From NCBI RefSeq assembly GCF_018613715.1, contig NZ_JAGGPT010000001.1, forward strand, positions 609,919 through 673,918: DNA of 64,000 nucleotides. Reading direction: 5' to 3'. The position numbers and the translations under genes were made by a program. Shown one piece after another: positions 1-6,728 of this stretch (position 1 is the stretch's first letter; every line of letters starts with the position of its first letter). The stretch comes from Chryseobacterium sp. ISL-6 (GTDB lineage Bacteria; Bacteroidota; Bacteroidia; Flavobacteriales; Weeksellaceae). The notes beneath the pieces are model-generated. The model saw nothing but the letters and a program-made list of their open reading frames with translations, searched no databases and had not been told where the DNA came from.

Positions 1-102
1 GGCAAAGAATAATCATATTCTTGTCGTTTGATTATTAGATGATATAGGCAATGCTATCTCATCTTCATGTAAATTTAATTATATCCAAAAAAACAATGTA
101 CT

Positions 103-276
103 ATGAAAAATCTGAAATCCTTAGAAAGAAATCAATTAAGAATGATCTACGGTGGCTATCCGCCATGTCCTGAAAGCTTAGAATGCGGTGACGATTGGTG
201 TTGCATCAACGGTGCATGCCGTCCGAGATCTCAGGCAGGCCCCAATGGACTATGCATGGCCATCATAATCGATTAA
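103..276 (+). CDS. Double-glycine-leader peptide with six-cysteine, knottin-like core
   Basis: This 57-residue ORF starts at the ATG at 103. Residues 1-18 form a class II bacteriocin-type leader with L at -12, L at -7, I at -4 and G17-G18 at the cleavage site. The 39-residue core has six cysteines at 22, 28, 33, 34, 39 and 51, spaced C-x5-C-x4-CC-x4-C-x11-C. That is the order seen in inhibitor cystine knots. The family role (bacteriocin or signalling peptide exported by a C39-peptidase ABC transporter) is known for such leaders; the knot fold is inference. No exporter or maturation gene lies next to it. A strong terminator follows 8 bases after the stop, so it appears monocistronic. The gene is too short for ordinary gene callers, but its leader closely resembles two ORFs near 51 kb, which supports it being real. 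Confidence 0.78.
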   Translation: MKNLKSLERNQLRMIYGGYPPCPESLECGDDWCCINGACRPRSQAGPNGLCMAIIID

Positions 277-283
277 AATTTCT

Positions 284-324
284 CTGAAGACAAAGAATGA
301 AATTTTTCTTTGTCTTCAGTTTTT
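284..324. terminator. Bidirectional rho-independent terminator
   Basis: There is a perfect 12-bp stem (284-295 with 308-319), a 12-base loop and a T5 tract at 320-324. It closes the small peptide gene on the plus strand and lies just past the stop of the convergent DeoR-type gene. Confidence 0.85.
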
Positions 325-335
325 AATGCTGCTCG

Positions 336-1085
336 TTATCTAACCTCAATCCCGGCATCTATATAAGGTTTTAAATAATCTGATTTTGGATCTGCCTCAG
401 TGATAATAATATTCAGTGAATTGGCAGCGCAGATATAAAAGGATTCGGATTTTCCCAACTTATCTGAAGTCGAAAGAGCAATCGTGCATTTTGAAGTTTC
501 TATCATCACCCTTTTAACCAGGCTGTCTTCATAATCATCACCGGTAACTCCAAAATTCAGATCGATACTGCATACACCCAGTAAACAGATATCAGCTCTG
601 ATATTCCTTATACTTTGAATCGTCTCATACCCATTTGTAGAGAATGAAATTTTATTCAGCATTCCACCCATAAATAAAACTTCAATTTCTTTATGATCTT
701 CCAAAAGTGAAGCAACCGGAAAGCTATTGGTTACTACAGTTAAAGCAATATCCTTTGGTAAATTAGCAATTACCGCCAGTGCTGAAGTTCCTGAGTCAAC
801 TAACAGAACCATTCCGGGTTTAATATATTCCAATACCTTTTCAGCAATGATCTTCTTGTGTGGGACGTCGATATTCTGACGGTCTTTAAAATGAAGCGGC
901 ATTGAAGACCTTTGAATAGCACCACCACGGACAGCTTTTAACAGACCTTTATCTGATAATTCTTTAATATCTCTACGCACGGTATCTTCAGATACTTTAA
1001 GTATTTTACTGATCTGATCAAGCAATACTTTTTTATCTTTTACTAAATACTCGAGAATGAGATCCTGTCTTTCAGCTTTTATCAT
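336..1085 (-). CDS. DeoR/GlpR-family transcriptional regulator
   Basis: A 249-residue protein of normal length for the DeoR family. An N-terminal winged HTH (about residues 16-52) ends in the family signature with RRDI and a KAVRGGA-like turn. A DeoRC sugar-phosphate sensor domain follows, with a VDSGTS motif. The reading frame stays open upstream, but the ATG at 1085 is preferred because it opens the conserved HTH and lies 4 bases after a TATATTTG -7 element. The gene is divergent from a deoxyribonucleotidase, with phased TGCAA repeats between them. It probably represses that gene and itself in response to a phosphorylated sugar, perhaps a deoxyribose or nucleoside derivative. The ligand is a guess from context. 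Confidence 0.88.
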   Translation of the reverse strand: MIKAERQDLILEYLVKDKKVLLDQISKILKVSEDTVRRDIKELSDKGLLKAVRGGAIQRSSMPLHFKDRQNIDVPHKKIIAEKVLEYIKPGMVLLVDSGTSALAVIANLPKDIALTVVTNSFPVASLLEDHKEIEVLFMGGMLNKISFSTNGYETIQSIRNIRADICLLGVCSIDLNFGVTGDDYEDSLVKRVMIETSKCTIALSTSDKLGKSESFYICAANSLNIIITEADPKSDYLKPYIDAGIEVR

Positions 1086-1089
1086 AACA

Positions 1090-1097
1090 CAAATATA
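1090..1097 (-). promoter_or_regulatory. -7 promoter element of the DeoR-type gene
   Basis: TATATTTG matches the Bacteroidota -7 consensus TAnnTTTG exactly. Only four bases separate it from the ATG at 1085, so the transcript would be leaderless or nearly so. No clear -33 TTG is visible at the usual distance. Confidence 0.5.
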
Positions 1098-1109
1098 GAA
1101 AATATTTAT

Positions 1110-1165
1110 TGCAAAATAATGCAACTTTATGCAATAATACATATCTTTGTTGCAAATAATTGCAA
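1110..1165. promoter_or_regulatory. Phased TGCAA repeats, probable DeoR-type operator
   Basis: Five copies of TGCAA begin at 1110, 1120, 1130, 1151 and 1161. The spacings are 10, 10, 21 and 10 bases, so all lie on one face of the helix. They fill the gap between the divergent DeoR-type gene and the deoxyribonucleotidase and flank its -7 element. DeoR-family proteins commonly bind direct repeats as multimers, which makes this the natural operator. The assignment is by context only. Confidence 0.68.
1142..1149 (+). promoter_or_regulatory. -7 promoter element of the deoxyribonucleotidase gene
   Basis: TATCTTTG fits TAnnTTTG exactly and lies 17 bases before the ATG at 1167. It sits between the third and fourth TGCAA sites, so a bound repressor would block it. 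Confidence 0.55.
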
Positions 1166-1166
1166 A

Positions 1167-1730
1167 ATGAAAAATAAGAAAGAAACCATTGCGATAGATA
1201 TGGACGGTGTAATAGCAGATGTAGAAGCGCAACTTATCGATTGGTATCACAGAGATCACGGTATTTTAATCAGTAGAGAAGATATGATCGGTAAACCGGA
1301 ACCCGAAGCTTTTCCAGATAGAGAAGCAGTCTTAAAATTTTTACAGACTCCCGGTTTTTTCCGCACTCTGCCGGTAATGCCTAATGCAGTGGAAGTAGTT
1401 AAAGAATTGATGAATGATTATGATGTTTATATTGTGACTGCTGCTATGGAGTTTCCACTTTCATTATATGAAAAATACGAATGGCTGCAGGAGCATTTCC
1501 CTTTTATATCATGGAAAAATATAATCATGTGTGGTGATAAAAGTATTATCGACACCGATTATCTGATAGATGACCATATTAAAAACCTTGATTTCTGTAA
1601 AGGCAGACCCATTATGTTCAATGCCGGACACAATAGTAGTATAGATCATCATCAGCGGGTACACAGCTGGGATGAGGTGAGGGATTTATTTAGTAATATT
1701 AGAAACCTAAGTCAATCTGAAGCTATTTAA
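1167..1730 (+). CDS. 5'(3')-deoxyribonucleotidase-like HAD phosphatase (NT5C type)
   Basis: A 187-residue soluble protein. The DMDGV motif near residue 11 is HAD motif I, with the nucleophile Asp and the acid/base Asp. A TAA(A)ME segment near residue 90 corresponds to motif II, and the LIDD segment near residue 134 to motif IV. Length and motif layout fit the cytosolic 5',3'-pyrimidine deoxynucleotidase (NT5C) family, which dephosphorylates deoxynucleoside monophosphates. The frame is open from 1119, but the ATG at 1167 starts the conserved domain and follows a good -7 element. It is divergent from a DeoR regulator that probably controls it, which suggests a role in salvage or in trimming deoxynucleotide pools. 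Confidence 0.8.
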   Translation: MKNKKETIAIDMDGVIADVEAQLIDWYHRDHGILISREDMIGKPEPEAFPDREAVLKFLQTPGFFRTLPVMPNAVEVVKELMNDYDVYIVTAAMEFPLSLYEKYEWLQEHFPFISWKNIIMCGDKSIIDTDYLIDDHIKNLDFCKGRPIMFNAGHNSSIDHHQRVHSWDEVRDLFSNIRNLSQSEAI

Positions 1731-1748
1731 TCGGATATCATATCTATA

Positions 1749-1784
1749 AAAAAGGTAATCAATCTATTGGTTACCTTTCTTTAT
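1749..1784. terminator. Bidirectional terminator
   Basis: A 10-bp stem (1751-1760 with 1769-1778, one G-U pair) is flanked by an A run on the left and a T-rich tract on the right. It sits between the converging deoxyribonucleotidase and acetyltransferase genes. Confidence 0.75.
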
Positions 1785-1799
1785 ATTATAAAAATGATC

Positions 1800-2240
1800 T
1801 TACTTTTTCAATGGATGTGCAAGATGAAGCGCCGCAAGCCTGAATCCGCTTTTCAGATAAACCTTTTGCGCAGTATTATTAGTGAAGTCAGTATCAAGAA
1901 CTACCGCATCCATCGCACTGGACCTGGCAATATGCTCTACATATGCCAGTAGTTGAGAGGCTAAACCTTTTCCTCTATGAGATTCCAGGGTACAAAGGTC
2001 ATCAATATAAATAATATGTCCGCTGTGTAAGGAGTTCATAACCCGGTATCCGGCAAATGCCACACACTGATCATTTTCCATAATTCCAGAAATCCTGTAC
2101 TTCTCATTTTCCATCATTTCATGAATGATTTCTTTCCAGTTATTTTTATCGAGATGAGGTCTTAATAAAGAGATCACTTCCCAGCACTGTTGAATTTCCA
2201 GATCGGTCGTAAAATCTGAAATGGTATATTGACTCTGCAT
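1800..2240 (-). CDS. GNAT-family N-acetyltransferase
   Basis: A 146-residue protein with one GNAT domain. The acetyl-CoA pyrophosphate-binding loop is visible as HRGKGLASQLL near residues 87-97, preceded by the beta-4 strand IDDLCT. The C-terminal part carries the N-x-x-A-x-x-x-Y-x-x-x-GF pattern typical of the fold. The substrate cannot be told from sequence. It is a single gene convergent with the deoxyribonucleotidase. Confidence 0.85.
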   Translation of the reverse strand: MQSQYTISDFTTDLEIQQCWEVISLLRPHLDKNNWKEIIHEMMENEKYRISGIMENDQCVAFAGYRVMNSLHSGHIIYIDDLCTLESHRGKGLASQLLAYVEHIARSSAMDAVVLDTDFTNNTAQKVYLKSGFRLAALHLAHPLKK

Positions 2241-2405
2241 AATGTATTTTATTTAATACAAATTTAAAACAGATCATTTCGTTCTATATATGCCAATTGT
2301 GAAATATGATATAGCCCAAATCAACATAAAAATTTAATAACGTGAGCATTTAGGATAAAAAAACTACAATAAAGAGCTATAACAACAATAATTCAAAATT
2401 CAAAA

Positions 2406-3869
2406 CTAATCAATCGCCTCTTTCAGTATACTCAACGCCAGTCTCATTTCCTTTTCATTCAATGACGCAAATCCCATCCTCATTCCATTGCTTGCAAAAA
2501 CCTCATTTTTATAAAGATCCCCATATTCGATATACAGTCCTTTTTTCAATGTTTTCCCGGCAACTTCCGTTAAATTAATTTTCTTATTAAAGTCAGCCCA
2601 CACAGCTAATCCTCCTTCTGGAATTTTAAAATCAATCAGTTCTTTAAAATCTGAAGCTAGTATTTCACAAAAAAGATTGCGGCGTTGTTTATATATTTTT
2701 AAAGATTTTCTAAAATGTCTTTCCATTTCTCCGCTATCGAACATCATTGCAAATGCATTTTCCAGTAATGTGTCACCCTGCTTATCTATAAATTCCCTGG
2801 TTGATGATGCTGCATCAATGAAAGCTGAAGGTCCCACCATAAATCCAATTCGTAGTGCCGGGGCAAATGTTTTCGAAATAGATCCTATATAAATAACATT
2901 GTGATGATGATCTATACTCGCCAGAGGTACGTATGGTTTATTATCGTAATGAAAGTCAAAATCATAATCATCCTCAATAATGGCAAAACGATACTTTTTA
3001 GCAAGATGCAATAACTTCATTCTGCGCTCCATACTTGTCGTTACAGTGGTTGGAAAATGATGATGAGGTATAATATAAACTGCTTTTATCGCAGTGTGGT
3101 TTAAAACGGTTTCCAGATGATCAATATCCATTCCCTGTTCATCAATAGGAATTCTGAGAAGCTTACCTCCTAAATATTGGAACGTCTGATCTGCAAAAGG
3201 ATAATTGGAGGAGCCCACAGCAATAATATCAGATGGCCCTATTAACAGTTTACCTGCAAGATAGATCCCCATTTGGCTTCCTTTTGTGATGATAAGGTTT
3301 TCTTTAGAAACATTTAACCCCCGGGTGTTGGATAAATAATGACAGATAGAATCGCGAAGATGTTCAGATCCCTTTGAACTTCCATATTTCAGAAAATTTT
3401 TACCATAGAATTTTCTGGAAAGACTTCTATATTCTCTCATAAGCTGATCTACAGGAGCTAACCGTACATCGGGAAAACCACCATCGATCGCAAGATCTAT
3501 TTTCTGAAAATCCTTTCCTGAAGAAGGGGTTTTAAATGGATTATTCCAATAAAAAGCTTCACTAAGATCATTATTCTCACTATGTTCAGAGGTTATGATC
3601 TTAGAAGACGTTGGCAGATTAGAAAGAACAAATATTCCTTTTCTTTCAACAGACTCTGCCCAACCCTGGCTGATAAGTTCTTCGTAGGCCAGCTTTACCG
3701 TATTTCTATTGATCCCAATAAGATCTGCAAGTATCCGTGAACTCGGAAGACTGTCTGATGGTTGCAGCGTACCATTTGTAATCAGTGATATAAATTGATT
3801 ACATACTTGAACATACAGTGACACCGACCCTCCTCTGTCCAGCTTAATTAACGATTTGTAAGGTAACAT
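2406..3869 (-). CDS. MocR-type regulator (GntR HTH fused to class I aminotransferase domain)
   Basis: A 487-residue protein. The N-terminal winged HTH of GntR type (about residues 5-75) carries SRILADLIGINRNTV. A linker then leads to a class I/II aminotransferase fold (about 110-487) whose PLP lysine lies in GSISKTFAPALR. MocR proteins such as PdxR and GabR use bound PLP or an external aldimine as signal. The frame extends to a GTG at 3899, but the ATG at 3869 is preferred: a TACATTTG -7 element covers 3899-3906, so transcription should begin downstream of the GTG. It is divergent from a VOC-domain gene, with AAACTGGA direct repeats between. Its target is probably that gene and/or itself. Confidence 0.85.
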   Translation of the reverse strand: MLPYKSLIKLDRGGSVSLYVQVCNQFISLITNGTLQPSDSLPSSRILADLIGINRNTVKLAYEELISQGWAESVERKGIFVLSNLPTSSKIITSEHSENNDLSEAFYWNNPFKTPSSGKDFQKIDLAIDGGFPDVRLAPVDQLMREYRSLSRKFYGKNFLKYGSSKGSEHLRDSICHYLSNTRGLNVSKENLIITKGSQMGIYLAGKLLIGPSDIIAVGSSNYPFADQTFQYLGGKLLRIPIDEQGMDIDHLETVLNHTAIKAVYIIPHHHFPTTVTTSMERRMKLLHLAKKYRFAIIEDDYDFDFHYDNKPYVPLASIDHHHNVIYIGSISKTFAPALRIGFMVGPSAFIDAASSTREFIDKQGDTLLENAFAMMFDSGEMERHFRKSLKIYKQRRNLFCEILASDFKELIDFKIPEGGLAVWADFNKKINLTEVAGKTLKKGLYIEYGDLYKNEVFASNGMRMGFASLNEKEMRLALSILKEAID

Positions 3870-3898
3870 CCTATTTAATATAGATATGAGTTGATACA

Positions 3899-3906
3899 CA
3901 AATGTA
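3899..3906 (-). promoter_or_regulatory. -7 promoter element of the MocR-type gene
   Basis: TACATTTG fits TAnnTTTG exactly. It overlaps the upstream GTG of the open frame and so argues for the ATG at 3869, giving a leader of roughly 20-25 bases. Confidence 0.5.
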
Positions 3907-3940
3907 ATTCAAAATCTTAACATCCAGACAAATTGTAGTA

Positions 3941-3971
3941 AAACTGGACTATCCTATTTCTTGAAACTGGA
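3941..3971. promoter_or_regulatory. AAACTGGA direct repeats, candidate MocR operator
   Basis: AAACTGGA occurs at 3941-3948 and 3964-3971, a 23-base step of about two helical turns. Studied MocR proteins bind direct repeats at roughly this spacing. The pair lies just upstream of the VOC gene's -7 element at 3997, in the place of a -33 box. Assignment is by position only. Confidence 0.5.
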
Positions 3972-3996
3972 GCACTTAAACACCTCATTCTACCAG

Positions 3997-4004
3997 TAAT
4001 TTTG
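3997..4004 (+). promoter_or_regulatory. -7 promoter element of the VOC gene
   Basis: TAATTTTG fits TAnnTTTG exactly and lies 40 bases before the ATG at 4045. No TTG is seen at the -33 position; the second AAACTGGA repeat lies just upstream instead. Confidence 0.45.
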
Positions 4005-4044
4005 TGATAGAGATGCAACAATTAAAATTATTATTAAATTATAA

Positions 4045-4476
4045 ATGGAAAACGTACAATTTAACTTGTTTGGTTTGGCAGTAAGTGTTTCAGACTTAAG
4101 TCAATCCATAAAATGGTACCATCATATATTAGGGTTTCAGTTGATAGAAGAAGTTGATTTTCCTGCTGTAAAGGCAAAAGGTGCTTTTATGGAAGGAATG
4201 GGAATCCGTCTGGAGTTATTACAATCTGCTGATTCTTATCGAATTGAAGAATTATTTGCTACCCCTCCGGGTCACCTTAAACCTATAGGAAATAAAGCTT
4301 TGATTCTGTATGTTGATGATTTACATGAAGCTGGTTTGTGGCTGGAAAAACAAAATGTAAATTTTGTATTTAAAGAGATACAGCTTAATGAGGAAGGACT
4401 CACCAGTACGATCATTCAAGATCCGGATGGAAATTTCATTAGTATTTTCGGTAAGGAAGTATTCACAAAAAAATAA
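4045..4476 (+). CDS. VOC-family (glyoxalase/bleomycin-resistance-like) protein
   Basis: A 143-residue protein with two beta-alpha-beta-beta-beta modules of the vicinal oxygen chelate fold. The first begins with LAVSVSDLSQSIKWYHHILGF, and the second ends in the typical QDPDGNFISIFG. Members include metal-dependent lyases, dioxygenases and drug-binding proteins, and the exact reaction cannot be read here. Divergence from a MocR regulator suggests inducible expression. A terminator follows. Confidence 0.82.
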   Translation: MENVQFNLFGLAVSVSDLSQSIKWYHHILGFQLIEEVDFPAVKAKGAFMEGMGIRLELLQSADSYRIEELFATPPGHLKPIGNKALILYVDDLHEAGLWLEKQNVNFVFKEIQLNEEGLTSTIIQDPDGNFISIFGKEVFTKK

Positions 4477-4512
4477 CTACATCACAGGTTATTTAATTTT
4501 TATTTAACGCAG

Positions 4513-4539
4513 CAAAGCTCTCAATACGAGAGCTTTGTT
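4513..4539. terminator. Bidirectional terminator
   Basis: A perfect 10-bp stem (4513-4522 with 4528-4537) and a 5-base loop, between the convergent VOC and NTF2-like genes. The T tract is short. Confidence 0.65.
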
Positions 4540-4562
4540 CATATCTGCTTTTAGGGTTCTTA

Positions 4563-4982
4563 CTAACTTACAAATGCTTTTTCAATTTCACGTGTATCTT
4601 CAAGCATTAAAAGCTTTGTGATTTTGCCATTTTCAATACTAAACCTCTGACATATAAAAGCAGTGAATCTTTTACCCGTCTTCTTTGCGACCCGGGATGC
4701 TTTCCCAAACACTGCAGCTTCGTTTCCATCGATAAAAAGATGATCAAGTTCAAATTGTTCTTCGCCATCTATATGAGAATCTAAAAGAAGTTGAAGTGCT
4801 GCTATCACCTCTGATTTTGTTGTTAATGCTCCCGTCCAGGGTAATAGATCTGATTTAGGAATATACCATTCCACTTGGTCAGCAAAAAAAGATCCTGCTT
4901 TTTCAGTATCCTTCTCAGAAACACTTTGGAAAAATCCATTTAATATGGCGGCTGTCTGTTCGTTTTCAGCTAATGAATTCAT
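4563..4982 (-). CDS. NTF2-like / SnoaL-like small protein
   Basis: A 139-residue protein with the NTF2-like cone fold pattern: an N-terminal helix followed by FFxSVxxxDxExAxxFFAxxVEW, then strands ending in an IENGKITKLLMLEDT-like segment. Family members act as isomerases, hydrolases or non-catalytic binding modules, so no reaction is assigned. It is monocistronic. A TAATTTTG -7 element and an ATTTACT/AGTAAAT inverted repeat lie upstream and suggest repression by a small HTH regulator encoded elsewhere. Confidence 0.8.
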   Translation of the reverse strand: MNSLAENEQTAAILNGFFQSVSEKDTEKAGSFFADQVEWYIPKSDLLPWTGALTTKSEVIAALQLLLDSHIDGEEQFELDHLFIDGNEAAVFGKASRVAKKTGKRFTAFICQRFSIENGKITKLLMLEDTREIEKAFVS

Positions 4983-5002
4983 ATATTTTAATTTTTACAC
5001 CT

Positions 5003-5020
5003 ATTTACTTTACAGTAAAT
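5003..5020. promoter_or_regulatory. Inverted repeat ATTTACT-N4-AGTAAAT, candidate operator
   Basis: Perfect 7-base arms (5003-5009 and 5014-5020) lie between a -7 element and the NTF2-like start codon. Symmetric sites with TACT/AGTA arms are typical of HxlR-, MarR- or TetR-type repressors. No such regulator is encoded in this window. Confidence 0.45.
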
Positions 5021-5039
5021 TATTAATCATTTTAGACAA

Positions 5040-5047
5040 CAAAATTA
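5040..5047 (-). promoter_or_regulatory. -7 promoter element of the NTF2-like gene
   Basis: On the minus strand this reads TAATTTTG, an exact TAnnTTTG match. It predicts a leader of about 50 bases that contains the inverted repeat at 5003-5020. Confidence 0.45.
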
Positions 5048-5418
5048 GGATGTTCCCTTTGCATCGATCTATACCAACTATAAAATAATGACCAGCCCAG
5101 AATTCCGTCTAGCTTCGGAATATATTGAAAGTATTAATAAAGAAAACCGATGGGATATGGCCCCACCGGTTTAAAAAAACAAAAATTGATATGGATATGA
5201 TTAGTTGTGTTTATTTTTTAACGATCTTTTCAGTACAGCAATACTTAAAAGGATACAGGTCTTCTTCGTTTTTTCTTATTTTTTGTTAAGACAAATTTAT
5301 ATTTATTTAGACTGAATAAAAATAAGAAACTAATGACTTTTATCAGTTTATCACTATTTTATGATAATTAACTGCATTAACACCCTTAACTATTTAATAA
5401 CAAAACACTTATATACAA
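5048..5418. other. Intergenic stretch with one doubtful 28-codon ORF
   Basis: There is no recognisable gene. An ORF of 28 codons runs at 5088-5174 on the plus strand, and its last third overlaps an imperfect hairpin (5144-5172). Its composition is less AT-rich than its surroundings, but there is no clear ribosome-binding site or homologue I recognise. It may be the remnant of a lost gene. The rest is AT-rich and featureless. Confidence 0.3.
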
Positions 5419-5455
5419 TAAAAAAATTTAAGCCACTTATAAAAGTGACTTAAAT
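5419..5455 (-). terminator. Terminator of the ilv operon
   Basis: A 13-base stem with one mismatch (5426-5438 with 5443-5455), a 4-base loop and a T7 run on the minus strand. It lies 8 bases past the ilvA stop. Confidence 0.8.
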
Positions 5456-5462
5456 AGATAAT

Positions 5463-6728
5463 TTAGATTAAAATATTCATCATATTAGGAGAATCATTGA
5501 GGTAAGATTCATAATACCCCGCTTTCTTCATTCTGTTCAATAATTCTTCAAAATCAGAAAACGAAGGTACTTCGATACCTACAATTGCTGAAGCTGTTTC
5601 CCGTGAGTTCCTTTTGGTATATTCAAAAAATGTAATATCATCTGACTTCCCTAAAACACTTAAAACAAATTCTTTAAGAGCTCCCGGACGCTGTGGAAAT
5701 TTTACAATAAAGTAATGTTTCAAGCCTTTGTAAAGCATCGCCCGTTCCTTAATTTCTTCAGTCCTTGTTATATCATTGTTGCTTCCGCTTACAATGCAAA
5801 CCACATTTTTATCTTTTATTTCTTCTTTATAAAGATCCAATGCTGCTATTGCTAAAGCACCGGCAGGCTCCAATACCATGGCGTCTTTATTATAAAGCTC
5901 TAATAAAGTTTCGCAAACTTTCCCCTCATCAACTGCAATACAGTCATGAATATAATCTTTACAGATTTCAAAATTGAGGTCTCCTACTTTCTGAACAGCA
6001 GCTCCATCCACAAATTTATCAATATGCATAAGTTCGGTATTCACTCCGGCATCTAAAGAAGCTTTCATTGAAGCTGCCCCTTTGGGTTCTACAACAATAA
6101 TTTTGGTTTCAGGTGATAGAACTGAAAAAACAGTAACTACTCCAGCAGCCAGTCCACCTCCTCCTAAAGGGACAAATACAAAATCGATCTTATGTTCTGC
6201 CTGTTCCAGAATCTCCATCGCCAAAGTAGCTTGCCCTTCAATGATCTCAACATCATCAAAAGGATGTATAAATTCAACTTTAAAACTTTCACTATACTCT
6301 ATTGCGGCTTTTTTGGAATCATCAAAAGTATCACCGATCAATTTGATATCGACATATTTTTCTCCAAACATAGCTACCTGTTCCAGTTTTTGTTTTGGAG
6401 TGGTAACAGGCATGAAAATAGTTCCCTCAATTTTCAGTTTCCGACAAGCGAAAGCAACACCCTGAGCATGATTTCCTGCACTGGCACAAACAATTCCATT
6501 TCCAACTTTATGATCTTTATAAAGGCTATAGATTTTATTGTAAGCTCCTCTTATCTTATAGGAACGGACTGGCTGCATATCTTCTCTTTTCAGAAAAATA
6601 TCAGCTTCAATTTGTTTTGAAAGCCTGAAACTTTTCTGCAGAGGCGTTGTATTAACAATATTCTCTAGTGTTTTCCGGGCCTCTTTTATGGCATGCAGTG
6701 AAGGGAAACTGATGGTTTTACTTTTCAT
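5463..6728 (-). CDS. ilvA: Threonine ammonia-lyase (threonine dehydratase)
   Basis: A 421-residue PLP enzyme that converts threonine to 2-oxobutanoate, the entry step to isoleucine. The PLP lysine is in RSYKIRGAYN near residue 58. The phosphate-binding glycine loop is PLGGGGLAAG near residue 190, and the ASAGNHAQG motif is near 84-92. A C-terminal ACT-like regulatory domain of about 85 residues is present, so it is of the shorter single-ACT form rather than the roughly 515-residue E. coli form. It is the last gene of the operon and its ATG overlaps the end of ilvC by 11 bases, which implies translational coupling. Feedback by isoleucine is likely but not shown. Confidence 0.95.
   Translation of the reverse strand: MKSKTISFPSLHAIKEARKTLENIVNTTPLQKSFRLSKQIEADIFLKREDMQPVRSYKIRGAYNKIYSLYKDHKVGNGIVCASAGNHAQGVAFACRKLKIEGTIFMPVTTPKQKLEQVAMFGEKYVDIKLIGDTFDDSKKAAIEYSESFKVEFIHPFDDVEIIEGQATLAMEILEQAEHKIDFVFVPLGGGGLAAGVVTVFSVLSPETKIIVVEPKGAASMKASLDAGVNTELMHIDKFVDGAAVQKVGDLNFEICKDYIHDCIAVDEGKVCETLLELYNKDAMVLEPAGALAIAALDLYKEEIKDKNVVCIVSGSNNDITRTEEIKERAMLYKGLKHYFIVKFPQRPGALKEFVLSVLGKSDDITFFEYTKRNSRETASAIVGIEVPSFSDFEELLNRMKKAGYYESYLNDSPNMMNILI

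Noticed and set aside
8..36. Short inverted repeat AATAATCA/TGATTATT at the window start
   Set aside because: Eight-base AT-rich arms with a 13-base loop are likely by chance in this composition, and the context is cut off.
336..1259. Long form of the DeoR-type protein starting at 1259
   Set aside because: The extra 58 residues have no resemblance to the family, overlap the divergent gene and would cross the -7 element at 1090-1097.
2406..3899. GTG start at 3899 for the MocR-type gene
   Set aside because: A perfect -7 element lies on the GTG, and the family's conserved start fits the ATG at 3869.
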